A stretch of DNA of 64,000 nt from Methanofastidiosum sp. (GTDB lineage: Archaea; Methanobacteriota_B; Thermococci; Methanofastidiosales; Methanofastidiosaceae): assembly GCA_035362715.1 (NCBI GenBank), contig DAOSDU010000005.1, positions 1-64,000 on the forward strand. Reading direction: 5' to 3'. A program made the position numbers and the translations under genes. Below are positions 1 to 7,201 of the stretch, in pieces. Below the pieces are notes generated by a model. The model had not been told where the DNA came from. It worked only from the letters and a program-made list of their open reading frames with translations, and did not search any database. Each line of letters begins with the position of its first letter. The stretch's first letter is position 1.

Positions 1-485
1 TAGATAACGGCGATAAGGAAAAAGTTCTAACAGAAATCATAAATAAGCGTAAAGAGTATGATCAATATTTTAGAAAAATAGTAGTACTACAAGCTCCAGA
101 AATCTCTCAGCTGCATTATGAAAAACAAAATAATAAAGAGCTCATGCAAATCGGATTCACCAAATTTGATAAACCCGGTTGGGGCAGATACATAGAATAT
201 GTTGGAGGATGCTCCGCAGGCAGATTCCTTCTGGCCATATCAAATGAAGGAACAATTATGCCGTGCCCTTTTCTAAGAATGGATTTAGGCAATATTCTAG
301 ATGGAAATCTTAAATCAATATGGAAAAATAATGATGCCTTAAACCAAATGAGGGATAGAAATAACTGGGAAGGCAAGTGTGGAGATTGCAAATACAAAAT
401 AATATGTGGTGGGTGCCGGGCAAGAGCATACATTAAATCAAACAATATCTTAGCAGAAGATCCATCATGTGCCTATATGGGCTAA
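1..485 (+). CDS. Radical SAM/SPASM protein, C-terminal part
   Basis: The reading frame is open from base 3, so the start lies outside the window. What remains is a SPASM-type auxiliary Fe-S domain: GGCSAGR, then IMPCPF, then GNILDG.LKSIW, then CGDC, CGGCRARA and a final DPSC cysteine. Spacing and the RARAY signature match the AhbC/AhbD/NirJ-like and peptide-modifying radical SAM families, where this domain holds extra 4Fe-4S clusters. The catalytic CxxxCxxC core is not in the window, so the substrate cannot be named. Haem biosynthesis or peptide maturation are both possible. Confidence 0.85.
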   Translation, partial: DNGDKEKVLTEIINKRKEYDQYFRKIVVLQAPEISQLHYEKQNNKELMQIGFTKFDKPGWGRYIEYVGGCSAGRFLLAISNEGTIMPCPFLRMDLGNILDGNLKSIWKNNDALNQMRDRNNWEGKCGDCKYKIICGGCRARAYIKSNNILAEDPSCAYMG

Positions 486-539
486 ATAACTCTAAAAATC
501 TTGTTGTCAATATATTAGAAATCCATTCAACATGCATTT

Positions 540-775
540 TTAACTAGTTTACCCTACCCTAATCAGTTAAAAAACCAGACTTTTTTCTCTGAATACGTCC
601 TAGAACCACAATATATCCTCTCGATGATATGTACCAGCCCCTCTTTTTAACCCCCTCAAATTTGCCAAAACTCTATAAAAATTTAACCCATTACTCAATT
701 TTTTTTCAGCGAAAATTTCCAGATGCAACAATATATATTCTATAAAGTATATTATTATATATTTATTGCAATACT
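540..775 (-). repeat. Dispersed ~250-bp repeat, copy A
   Basis: The reverse complement aligns by eye with 3765-4025 over nearly its full length. Shared blocks include the TTTTTATAGAGTTTTGGCAAA stretch, an ATATATTGT block and a TAACTGATT block near the far end. The two copies face opposite directions. It begins (at its 775 side) with a TTGCAATAA-ended palindrome. No ORF is visible inside, so it is non-coding or a decayed element. Confidence 0.6.
729..770. repeat. 42-bp imperfect palindrome
   Basis: The unit runs from CAATATATAT to TATTTATTGCA; the ends are imperfect inverted repeats (CAATATATA against TGCAATAAATATA). Units of the same length and ends lie at 1512-1553 and 1660-1701, and inverted at 3774-3815. 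Confidence 0.55.
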
Positions 776-855
776 AATTTATATTTCTTGTAATTAAATA
801 TTTGATATTTTCAAGTATAGATAATTATATTCGAACAACTATTGATTATTTGGAC

Positions 856-918
856 TAAATTTAAATACTTAGAAACTTATTAATTATGAAACCAAATTAA
901 TTTTAAAGTTAAAGGAGG
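856..918 (+). promoter_or_regulatory. TATA box and SD of cupredoxin gene
   Basis: A TTTAAATA box at about 860-867 predicts a transcript start near 890. The leader then carries a strong AAAGGAGG site at 911-918, five bases before the ATG at 924. Confidence 0.6.
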
Positions 919-923
919 AATAA

Positions 924-1346
924 ATGAAGAAAAATATTTATATTTTGTTGATAGGAGTATTACTAATTTCAGTAGTCCTTGCAGGCTGTTCGAGTCAAAA
1001 AACAACTACTACTCAAGAAGTCACCATCAATCTTATGGCAAAGAACATGGCGTTTGACAAGAGCACAATAACCGTACCTCCAGGAGCACATGTGAAAGTA
1101 ATATTTAATAATCAGGATAATGCGGAACCCCATAACTTCGCAGTATACGAAACTTCAGATGCAAAAAATTCCATATTCGTTGGAGCAATAATCGCAGGCA
1201 TGACATCTACCACTTATGAATTTAACGCCCCAACAAAAGTTGGAACATATTTCTTTAGATGCGATGTACACCCTTTAATGAATGGACAATTCATAGTGCA
1301 AACTGGAGCGACAGGATCTGCTAGCGGATCTGGATCAGGTTACTAG
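924..1346 (+). CDS. Cupredoxin (type 1 copper) lipoprotein
   Basis: This 140-residue exported protein starts with a lipoprotein signal (VVLAGC, lipid Cys22), so it should sit on the outer face of the cell membrane. A Thr-rich linker leads into a plastocyanin/azurin-like beta fold. The four type 1 copper ligands are visible: His70 (EPHNF), Cys113 and His116 (RCDVHP) and Met119. The C-terminus is a Ser/Gly tail. Family members are small soluble electron carriers or copper-binding proteins. AAAGGAGG at 911-918 fixes the ATG at 924. The gene stands alone, flanked by repeat-rich spacers, so its redox partner is not evident. Confidence 0.88.
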   Translation: MKKNIYILLIGVLLISVVLAGCSSQKTTTTQEVTINLMAKNMAFDKSTITVPPGAHVKVIFNNQDNAEPHNFAVYETSDAKNSIFVGAIIAGMTSTTYEFNAPTKVGTYFFRCDVHPLMNGQFIVQTGATGSASGSGSGY

Positions 1347-1409
1347 TAATAAATTCTTAGGTCTAAATGGCCTTATTTTATTGAATAGCTTTAATAAATA
1401 AAATATTTA

Positions 1410-1560
1410 CTCAAATAGGACGGACTAATCAATTAAATACTCTATTCTAGAAACCTCCATCACTCTATTTTTAAATCACTAAATAACTCAAATTTTTCTG
1501 TTTAGTAACAACAATATATATTTTATAATATATATAATTAAATAATTATTGCATTTATTT
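1410..1560 (-). repeat. Dispersed repeat, shortened copy B
   Basis: About 80 bases (1462-1540) are almost identical, in reverse complement, to 3790-3865, including the ACTAAACAGAAAAATTTGAG stretch. The rest resembles the far end of the 3765-4025 copy but lacks its middle, as if internally deleted. Confidence 0.6.
1512..1553. repeat. 42-bp imperfect palindrome
   Basis: CAATATATATTTTAT at one end mirrors the AATAATTATTGCA end. Same length and ends as the units at 729-770 and 1660-1701. Confidence 0.55.
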
Positions 1561-1659
1561 TTAAAAATATTAGGCCATACTAAAATTCATATTTCTGAAA
1601 AATTTGTTAAAAATAACCCGAAGCTATCTCTGATAAAAGTTTAAAAATCAGTAAAATAA

Positions 1660-1701
1660 CAATATATATGATAAAGAATATATTTTTGAATAATTATTGC
1701 A
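1660..1701. repeat. 42-bp imperfect palindrome
   Basis: The ends are CAATATATATG and AATAATTATTGCA. It is the third unit in the same orientation and of the same 42-bp length. Confidence 0.55.
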
Positions 1702-1935
1702 GAAATTATAAATATTAAAAATATTTACTTTTCATTTTCTAAAGATCTTGAGATTGAAACCCAATTACCATATTTTTAATTAGTAGTTTCTTTTTTCTAG
1801 CAAAGCCATCATATTAACTCATTATTTCTGATAGTATCTTACTGTTGCAAGTAACCTATGCTCTTTTGAATAATCGAGTGATATGTGATATATTTGAACA
1901 CTCTGCTTTATATTTATATAAAACAATTAACATAA

Positions 1936-1993
1936 TTGCAATAATTATATAAAACTATATTTTATATAATATAAAAATATATAATAATTGCAA
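1936..1993. repeat. 58-bp palindrome with 16-bp terminal repeats
   Basis: TTGCAATAATTATATA at 1936-1951 is matched by its reverse complement at 1978-1993 with one mismatch, and the AT-only centre is itself nearly palindromic. It could form a long hairpin or cruciform. Two more 58-bp units lie at 3161-3218 and 3227-3284. Confidence 0.65.
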
Positions 1994-2152
1994 TATATTA
2001 TTATTTGTCATGTTAGTTATGGAATACCAATACTATATTTTTTTCTAGTAAAGACAAATATTAACTATGAAAATGGAATCGGAATTCATTTACCAACTTT
2101 TTTGTAAGTTAACTATAAATAGTTATTTACCCCCAGTTATTATGGTGAGAAC

Positions 2153-2350
2153 ATGGGATTAATGTCTTGGATAGATAAAAAATCAGGAAAATTAAGCGCC
2201 TGGGATATTGCATTTGTTAAAATTGGCGCGATGATATTTGGCCTTATTATTGGAGCTTACTTCCCAGCTTTGATAAAACAGTACGTTATACTGCTTATAG
2301 TACTCTTTATACTATTTTCCACGAAACCACTTTATGCGGCATTCAAATAA
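2153..2350 (+). CDS. Small two-helix membrane protein
   Basis: The product has 65 residues: a short N-terminal segment with SAWDIAFVKIG, then two hydrophobic helices (about 22-38 and 43-60) ending in KPLYAAFK. This layout (WDIALVK motif followed by two helices and an RPLY/KPLY end) recurs in small conserved archaeal membrane proteins of unknown role. GGTGA at 2144-2148 sits four bases before the ATG at 2153 and supports that start. A TATA-like CTATAAAT lies near 2114. The gene is monocistronic. Confidence 0.7.
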   Translation: MGLMSWIDKKSGKLSAWDIAFVKIGAMIFGLIIGAYFPALIKQYVILLIVLFILFSTKPLYAAFK

Positions 2351-2806
2351 TACCTAAAATTCTTTTTTTATCTAATTAACCCGGGCTTATTTGAATAAAA
2401 AGAAGGCTTTTGATATCTAAAAATAAGTAAACTGTGGCATGTCCTAATTAAATAATGTCGAACGTAACTATAAGGGCCCTTACCTACTATTAGCCTTATT
2501 GTAGTCCTAAGTACTACTAAAAAGTCCCTAAAATCGTCCTTTTTTAGCGAAATTTACACGAAAACCGTCTATGCTACGTATAATATACATTATACGCAAT
2601 AAATTATAGGATAAATACTAGAAAAAAGCCAGGTAAACAGGCTATTTAGGGCCTATTTTACCCATAATTCACATTATCCCAAGAAGTTAAAAATCTTATT
2701 ATTCGCAAAACGGTTTTTTTAGTCGTTTAGAGTAGCTTAGTAAAAAATAAAATCATAGTATAAGGGGGTATTTTTAAATCTAAAAGAACAAATAGTCTAT
2801 GATATT
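2351..2806. other. Non-coding stretch with several perfect hairpins
   Basis: No ORF is supported. It contains the 12-bp palindrome TAAGGGCCCTTA (2471-2482), a perfect 8-bp stem with 4-base loop (2577-2596, CGTATAAT/ATTATACG), and a two-part stem GGTAAA..AGGC/GCCT..TTTACC (2632-2662). The base composition is richer in G+C than the neighbouring spacers. It could be an RNA gene. Confidence 0.4.
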
Positions 2807-3160
2807 ATGGTCGGATCTTCGAAAGAAGTTAGCGAATATATTAACAATCTGCCCGAGGATAAAAAAGAGATTGTAAAAGCGCTTAGAGAGATTATTTTAT
2901 CTATTGACCCTAGCCTAAATGAATCATTAAAGTGGAAGCAGCCAGTTTATTCGAACAAGGGGGATATATGTTACATTTTTCCTACTGGCGGCCATGTTAA
3001 TCTAGGATTTTACAGGGCAATAGAGCTTAAAGATCCAAAGAAATTACTTCAAGGAACTGGAAAGACGATGAGACATATCAAGATAAAGTCTTTAGAGCAA
3101 ATAGATAAAGAATATTTTTGGGAATTGGTATCCGATGCCATTTCCAAAGATAAGCAGTAA
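2807..3160 (+). CDS. DUF1801 (YdhG-like) protein
   Basis: The product has 117 residues. It opens with the family pattern VSEYINNLPEDKKEIVKALR, continues with ESLKWKQPVYS and ends with a mixed alpha/beta half, as in the DUF1801/YdhG fold. Members are small cytosolic proteins of unsettled function, distantly related to iron-chaperone-like and AHSA-type folds. No Shine-Dalgarno site precedes the ATG. A TTTTTAAAT box at about 2771-2779 makes a nearly leaderless mRNA likely. A second, diverged DUF1801 gene lies at 14346. Confidence 0.8.
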   Translation: MVGSSKEVSEYINNLPEDKKEIVKALREIILSIDPSLNESLKWKQPVYSNKGDICYIFPTGGHVNLGFYRAIELKDPKKLLQGTGKTMRHIKIKSLEQIDKEYFWELVSDAISKDKQ

Positions 3161-3218
3161 TTGCAATAAATTTTCATTATTATATCTTTTATTATATTGT
3201 TTTGAATAATATTTGCAA
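3161..3218. repeat. 58-bp palindrome, downstream of DUF1801 gene
   Basis: It starts TTGCAATAAATTTTC right after the DUF1801 stop codon and ends AATAATATTTGCAA. The ends are imperfect inverted repeats. It is directly followed by a second unit. Confidence 0.55.
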
Positions 3219-3226
3219 TTGAATTA

Positions 3227-3284
3227 ATGCAATTATTTTACATTAGTATACTATATAGAATATATTTTTATAAGATTATTGCAA
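3227..3284. repeat. 58-bp palindrome, second tandem unit
   Basis: The ends are ATGCAATTATTT and AGATTATTGCAA. Its right end overlaps the 3' end of the convergent membrane gene, so with 3161-3218 it may mark a bidirectional 3'-end region. Confidence 0.5.
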
Positions 3285-3602
3285 TTTTTCTTTATTTTTA
3301 TTTTCTCTATTCATCATGAAGGGTAAAGTTGTGTATGAGGTAGCTATTAATCCAATCCCAATTATACCAATAACTCTTGCAATGGATACAGTATTTTCGC
3401 CGAGCAGGGTACCATTAAACATCAAGAAAGCCCCTAGCAATGATAATAAAACGCCTATTATGAACTGGACAGTCGCCCTTTTCTTATGAATATTACCTTT
3501 ATCTCTGGTGGAAGATCCTTTTGGACTTGCAAATGCCACAAATAGCGCTAATCCTGCTAAAAGAGCACCTATGATAATTAGTACTATTAGCAGATTTGCC
3601 AT
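3276..3602 (-). CDS. Small three-helix membrane protein
   Basis: Three hydrophobic segments are visible (about residues 3-24, 44-63 and 74-93 from the chosen start), with a basic loop (RDKGNIHKKR) between helices 1 and 2 and a charged tail NRENKNKEKLQ. The family is not recognised. The ORF opens at 3617 (MHIIHM), but a TATA box (CTTAAATA, 3631-3624) lies 26 bases before the ATG at 3602, so a leaderless mRNA starting MANLLIV is favoured, giving 108 residues. Confidence 0.65.
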   Translation of the reverse strand: MANLLIVLIIIGALLAGLALFVAFASPKGSSTRDKGNIHKKRATVQFIIGVLLSLLGAFLMFNGTLLGENTVSIARVIGIIGIGLIATSYTTLPFMMNRENKNKEKLQ

Positions 3603-3764
3603 ATGAATTATATGCATAATTACTATTTAAGTCTTTTGTTTATTAGGTAAATTAGTAAATATAATATATTTTAATGAATATTGGTAATGTGTTACCAAAT
3701 ATTATTATTAAATACATTTAATTCAAGTGTTGGTAATTAATTATCAAATTCTATTTTCGAGCTT

Positions 3765-4025
3765 AAAATTTATTGCAATAATTATTCTAATATATATACT
3801 AAATAATATATATTTTTACTAAACAGAAAAATTTGAGTTATTTAGTGATTTAAAAATAGAGTGATGGGGTAAATTTTTATAGAGTTTTGGCAAAATTAAG
3901 GGGTTAAATTGGAACAGATTTGAATAGTATAACTTAGAATATATATTGTTGAATCTAGAGAGTTTATAGGAAAAAGGCCAGAGAACAATTTATTAACTGA
4001 TTTGACTAGGCTAAATAGATAATAT
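3765..4025 (+). repeat. Dispersed ~250-bp repeat, copy C (inverted)
   Basis: This is the most complete copy. It starts with TTGCAATAATTATT, contains the block shared with copy B (ACTAAACAGAAAAATTTGAG) and the block shared with copy A (TTTTTATAGAGTTTTGGCAAA), and ends TAACTGATTTGACTAGGC. It faces opposite to A and B. Confidence 0.6.
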
Positions 4026-4042
4026 AAGGAGAATTAAATCAC

Positions 4043-4222
4043 TTATTCCTTTTTGGCAATAATATACCCAAAGCTCGTCCACCTGCCTTGATCAACTTCC
4101 AAGATTATTGGATCATCATCAGGGTCAGATTTACAGAATGGGTCATGTGTTGCAAACTCTTCCCACCAGCGCCAAGCATCTGGGGTATAGTTTGCTTCTC
4201 TTTTCTATTTAAATATCCTCAC
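4043..4222 (-). pseudogene. Gene remnant or short ORF with in-frame TAG
   Basis: From 4204 down to the TAA at 4043-4045 the frame encodes a protein-like, Trp-rich segment (YTPDAWRWWEEF, then EVDQGRWTSFGYII) with no ATG, GTG or TTG at its head. Reading upstream gives GTG AGG ATA TTT AAA TAG, so one TAG separates a possible GTG start at 4222 from the body. The likeliest reading is a decayed 3' end of a gene. Readthrough of the TAG is possible but unsupported. Family not recognised. Confidence 0.4.
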
Positions 4223-4277
4223 CTAAACATAATATGGTAAGTATATAAATGGAATGACATAATATTGTTTGATACTT

Positions 4278-4637
4278 ATGAAAACAAAAATAATTTTTGA
4301 TGAAATTGAGCCTAAATGTTTTGCCACGATATTGGAATTCATTTTAGCTTTGCCCAGTAAAAATATAAATATTGAAAAGATCGAATTCCCACGAATGCTA
4401 TCAAAAGACAATTTCAAATACTCTAGTGAAATGGCTCTCAAATCAAAAAATGGAACTCTTACATGGAGTGATATGAGTAACTCACTAAAAAGCTCCATCC
4501 CGGTAACTATAACATGCGAAAACAAAGTGAATGTAAAGGATTTGGAACATATAAGAAAGCTCTGCGATTACGAGATAGAAGAACGATCGGAAGAAAACAA
4601 GATAATTTTCTGGCCCAAGAATAGAGAACTGCTATAG
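4278..4637 (+). CDS. Hypothetical protein upstream of RNase III-like gene
   Basis: The product has 119 residues, is soluble and mixed in charge, and belongs to no family I recognise. It starts MKTKIIFDEIEPK and has a central polar region (KSKNGTLTW) and an acidic-basic C-terminal half. The frame can be opened at a TTG three codons earlier, but the ATG at 4278 is favoured: a TATATAAAT box at 4242-4250 puts the transcript start only a few bases ahead. It ends 19 bases before the RNase III-like start, so the two are probably co-transcribed. Confidence 0.55.
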   Translation: MKTKIIFDEIEPKCFATILEFILALPSKNINIEKIEFPRMLSKDNFKYSSEMALKSKNGTLTWSDMSNSLKSSIPVTITCENKVNVKDLEHIRKLCDYEIEERSEENKIIFWPKNRELL

Positions 4638-4656
4638 GTTTTTATTGGCGATATGC

Positions 4657-5256
4657 ATGAACAAAGAAACTCTCCTTGGGTATAAGTTCACAACTGATTT
4701 ATTGGAAAAGGCCCTAGTAGATAGGTCATTTCGAACACTAGGGGATTCTGTGTTAAGCACCGTAATAATTGAACATCTAATTAAAGAAGGGTTAACCGAT
4801 CCAGGCGATATTACAAATAAAAAGAAGATTATGGAAAGTAGACAAGTTCTAGATATTATTTCAAAAAAATGCCACATTGACTCTGGTGAAAAACTAGAAG
4901 GAGTAATCGGCGCAATTTACCTAGAAGAAGGATTTGAAACAGTCAAAAGTATTATAGAAAAAGAGATTATCCCAATCTATGGCTCCATTAATATTGAGGA
5001 TTATGAGGACTACGTCACCAAGGTAAAAGAGATTTTTGATAAGTTAAAGATTAAGCGCCCCACCTATAAGACAGTTGAAGCTAAATCAGATAATAGGCCT
5101 GCTTTTTATTCCACACTAATGATAGACGGAGGAGGGATAACAGGGGAGCTCTGCAATAGTAAAGACGATGCAGAGAACAGTGCAGCTAGAAAAGCCCTGC
5201 CCATACTAGAAAAGATGTATGAAAGTAAATTATCCAATAAGAGAGATTCAGATTAG
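4657..5256 (+). CDS. RNase III-like protein with dsRNA-binding domain
   Basis: The product has 199 residues from the ATG at 4657 (a TTG at 4645 is also in frame). Residues 5-105 follow the RNase III fold: the signature helix reads FRTLGDSVLSTVIIEHL (Asp30), and the second catalytic helix reads GEKLEGVIGAIYLEEGF (Glu78, Glu81). Residues about 120-190 form a double-stranded RNA-binding domain ending in AENSAARKALPIL. In the classic enzyme the signature is ERLEFLGD and the second motif is D..E. Here the signature glutamates are replaced and the Asp is a Glu, so cleavage activity is uncertain and a dsRNA-binding role is possible. RNase III is rare in archaea. Confidence 0.8.
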   Translation: MNKETLLGYKFTTDLLEKALVDRSFRTLGDSVLSTVIIEHLIKEGLTDPGDITNKKKIMESRQVLDIISKKCHIDSGEKLEGVIGAIYLEEGFETVKSIIEKEIIPIYGSINIEDYEDYVTKVKEIFDKLKIKRPTYKTVEAKSDNRPAFYSTLMIDGGGITGELCNSKDDAENSAARKALPILEKMYESKLSNKRDSD

Positions 5257-5326
5257 AATTGTATATAGAGAAGATATCGAGGAACAAAATAAAATCCTTA
5301 TTGAAATAAAAGAAAAAATAAATTAA
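5219..5326 (+). CDS. Possible 35-aa ORF overlapping RNase III-like gene
   Basis: An ATG at 5219 in another frame opens a 35-codon ORF that runs 70 bases past the RNase III-like stop. The product is strongly amphipathic and charged (REDIEEQNKILIEIKEKIN). There is no Shine-Dalgarno site. It could be chance. Confidence 0.22.
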   Translation: MKVNYPIREIQIRIVYREDIEEQNKILIEIKEKIN

Positions 5327-5418
5327 TCTTCTTTCTGATTTTCTAAATCCCTTTATCAAATAACACATTTTATAAATTATTCAATTAAATTTATAAATTT
5401 ATTTTGATGATTATTGAT

Positions 5419-6048
5419 ATGAATCCTGAAGAAATATTGAGTATCTTATCTTTTTTGATTAAAGAAGTAGTCTTTATGGCCACCGTAATGGCAGTAATCG
5501 TAAGTTCTGTCAATCAGTTTAAAGAAGTTGCAATTGAGAAAAAATTTACATACAAGAATCAGATAATAATGATATTTATATTTGGTTTATTTTCCATATT
5601 GGCAAATTATTCTGGGATAAAACTTCCTTCTGGCGCTATAGCGAATGTAAGGGACATGGGGCCACTAGTTGCTGGTCTAGTTGGAGGTCCAGTTATAGGA
5701 CTTGGTGCAGGATTAATTGGAGGTATAACTAGATACTTTGGGGATGGTTTCACTACTCTTCCTTGCTCAATTGCCACAATTTCAGCAGGCGTTATTGGAG
5801 GATTGGTCTATAAGTACAATAAGGGAGAATTTGTTGGGATCTATAAAGCTATGATTATTGCAGTTTTAGTAGAATTGTGCCATATGGGGCTCATACTAAT
5901 TTTGGCAAGACCTTTTAATGCGGCTTTAGATGTTGTTAAAGTGATAACAGTCCCAATGGTACTATCAAATGTTCTAGGGATTACAATATTTTTCCTCATA
6001 ACTTCTAACATGATTAAGGAAGGGCAAAAGGAAAGGAAAAAGCGCTAA
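5419..6048 (+). CDS. 5TM-LYT (LytS/YpbE-type sensor) membrane domain protein
   Basis: About six hydrophobic segments are visible, with the 5TM receptor of LytS/LytT type in the middle: NYSGIKLPSGAIANVRDMGP, then GGPVIGLGAGLIGGITRY and TLPCSIATISAGVIGG. In bacteria this module is the membrane sensor of histidine kinases. Here it ends with a short basic tail (KEGQKERKKR) and no kinase or GAF part, so it is a stand-alone module of about 210 residues. Starts at 5407 and 5419 are both possible; the TATA-like TTATAAATTT at 5391-5400 lies about 26 bases before 5419. Confidence 0.78.
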   Translation: MNPEEILSILSFLIKEVVFMATVMAVIVSSVNQFKEVAIEKKFTYKNQIIMIFIFGLFSILANYSGIKLPSGAIANVRDMGPLVAGLVGGPVIGLGAGLIGGITRYFGDGFTTLPCSIATISAGVIGGLVYKYNKGEFVGIYKAMIIAVLVELCHMGLILILARPFNAALDVVKVITVPMVLSNVLGITIFFLITSNMIKEGQKERKKR

Positions 6049-6111
6049 TTAAAAGAATAAAAATAAATTAATCTTCTTCTTGATTTTCTTTGAGATAAAA
6101 AAATAGCAATG

Positions 6112-6810
6112 TCACCATACCAAAGGAATTAAACGGTATTTTACTTTCTGGACGTATTTTTTATACCCTTCTAGTTCACTCTGAAGTACTTTATCTTCAT
6201 GATATGTCCTGATAAACACAAGACAAATCATGATACAAACGGGTGCAAAACTCAGAAGAGAACCAAATGCAAATGGTAAGGGCAGGGAACCTATTAGCAT
6301 CCCCAAATAGCCAGGATGCCGCACAATACTGTATGGGCCACTTTCAATAACTTTGTGGCCTCTGTCCTTCTGAATACGGACAGTCCCTTCAAAAAAAGGA
6401 TTATGAAACATTGGCCAGGTTGAAAATATGGCAGATAGGAAATAAAGTCCTACGCCGATAAATAAAAAACTAAAAGGTAATGTGGAGATGCCGAATCTAT
6501 AATCCAATCCTGCCATTAAAGGAGTTACAACAATAGTAAAAAGAAAGTATGTTAGAATAACAATCTTATCCAATTTATTTGTTCCTTCCTGGATTTTTCC
6601 TCTTTGATTTAATAATTCGGGAACTTTTTTCACTAATAAAAGGCCACCTACTAATGAACCTACAATGTAAACGCCGATATACACCCAAGCTCTTAATATA
6701 TCAATACTGCCAGAGGCAATGAAATAAATAATTCCAGTTACAATTATCCATCGAAAAGGTGATGTAAGTGCGTTAATACCTACCATAGTAAGTTTTGTTT
6801 TTTCAGCCAT
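6112..6810 (-). CDS. Isoprenylcysteine carboxyl methyltransferase-like membrane protein
   Basis: The product has 232 residues with about five membrane helices. The C-terminal signature of the ICMT/PEMT family is clear: GHKVIESGPYSIVRHPGYLG, followed by RTYHEDKVLQSELEGYKKY near the end, where the SAM and lipid substrate sites lie. Prokaryotic members methylate lipids or small hydrophobic substrates, or are of unknown target. The ATG at 6810 is preceded by no strong SD. A longer spacer with two small ORFs lies upstream. Confidence 0.85.
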   Translation of the reverse strand: MAEKTKLTMVGINALTSPFRWIIVTGIIYFIASGSIDILRAWVYIGVYIVGSLVGGLLLVKKVPELLNQRGKIQEGTNKLDKIVILTYFLFTIVVTPLMAGLDYRFGISTLPFSFLFIGVGLYFLSAIFSTWPMFHNPFFEGTVRIQKDRGHKVIESGPYSIVRHPGYLGMLIGSLPLPFAFGSLLSFAPVCIMICLVFIRTYHEDKVLQSELEGYKKYVQKVKYRLIPLVW

Positions 6811-6832
6811 TTTTACATCTTTAATTTCTCAT

Positions 6833-6925
6833 TTATCGAATTATAAGCCAATACAATGTTACTATAAGTAAAAAAAAAGAAGAATTAATTGTATTTAATC
6901 TTTTGCTGTCTTTTTTATCTGACAT
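6833..6925 (-). CDS. Possible 30-aa single-helix peptide
   Basis: The ATG at 6925 opens 30 codons: a basic head (MSDKKDSKRLN) and one hydrophobic helix ending LIIR. There is no SD site. The layout is that of a small membrane peptide, but chance cannot be excluded. Confidence 0.25.
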   Translation of the reverse strand: MSDKKDSKRLNTINSSFFLLIVTLYWLIIR

Positions 6926-7002
6926 TGGCGAAATTAGAAAATTAATCTACTTCCCTCACAAATAAAAGTTCAGAGAAACATTAACTGCATTCTGGTATTA
7001 CT

Positions 7003-7016
7003 ATTATTGCAATAAT
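7003..7016. promoter_or_regulatory. Perfect palindrome ATTATTGCAATAAT
   Basis: A 14-bp perfect palindrome that also occurs unchanged at 43758-43771, and in broken form at the ends of the 42- and 58-bp palindromes. Here it covers the stop codon of the 55-aa gene. Confidence 0.35.
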
Positions 7017-7171
7017 AAAGCAATCCAAAAAATTACCACCATTAAAATCAATATTATCCCTGAAACTAAATATATCCTAGCAAATTTATTTTGTTTATTA
7101 TTTTGGAAATAAAACACGGATAGTAATAATATCCCAAAAATTGCAAAAAATAAGGTTATTGGTATTGGCAT
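7004..7171 (-). CDS. Small two-helix membrane protein (55 aa)
   Basis: The ATG at 7171 opens 55 codons: a hydrophobic helix (about 5-20), a short polar loop (QNNKQNK) and a second helix (about 32-50). A TATA-like stretch (TTTATATTC, about 7200-7192) lies some 26 bases before the ATG, which fits a leaderless mRNA like many genes here. Family unknown. The last codons overlap the palindrome ATTATTGCAATAAT. Confidence 0.5.
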   Translation of the reverse strand: MPIPITLFFAIFGILLLSVFYFQNNKQNKFARIYLVSGIILILMVVIFWIALLLQ

Positions 7172-7201
7172 ATTGTTGTTATATCGTTTTAGAATATAAA
7201 A

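Larger units (their letters stand above)
486..923. other. Intergenic stretch with repeats and promoter
   Basis: No coding frame is convincing here. It contains one copy of the dispersed repeat (about 540-775), a 42-bp imperfect palindrome (729-770) and the promoter of the next gene. Confidence 0.6.
1347..2152. other. Long repeat-rich non-coding stretch
   Basis: No ORF is supported. It holds repeat copy B (about 1410-1560), two 42-bp palindromes (1512-1553, 1660-1701), a 58-bp palindrome (1936-1993), and a weaker pair of related segments at about 1785-1826 and 2036-2072 that share the words TTTTTTCTAG, AAAG and ATATTAACT. Confidence 0.6.
3618..4277. other. Repeat-containing spacer
   Basis: It holds repeat copy C (3765-4025), a gene fragment on the minus strand (4043-4222) and the promoter of the next gene (GTATATAAAT at 4241-4250). 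Confidence 0.6.

Noticed and set aside
116..445. Minus-strand ORF of 109 codons
   Set aside because: It is the mirror of the SPASM domain, whose cysteine pattern is unmistakable.
700..4025. CRISPR array
   Set aside because: The repeated units are palindromes of irregular spacing and sometimes inverted; there are no regular spacers or cas genes.
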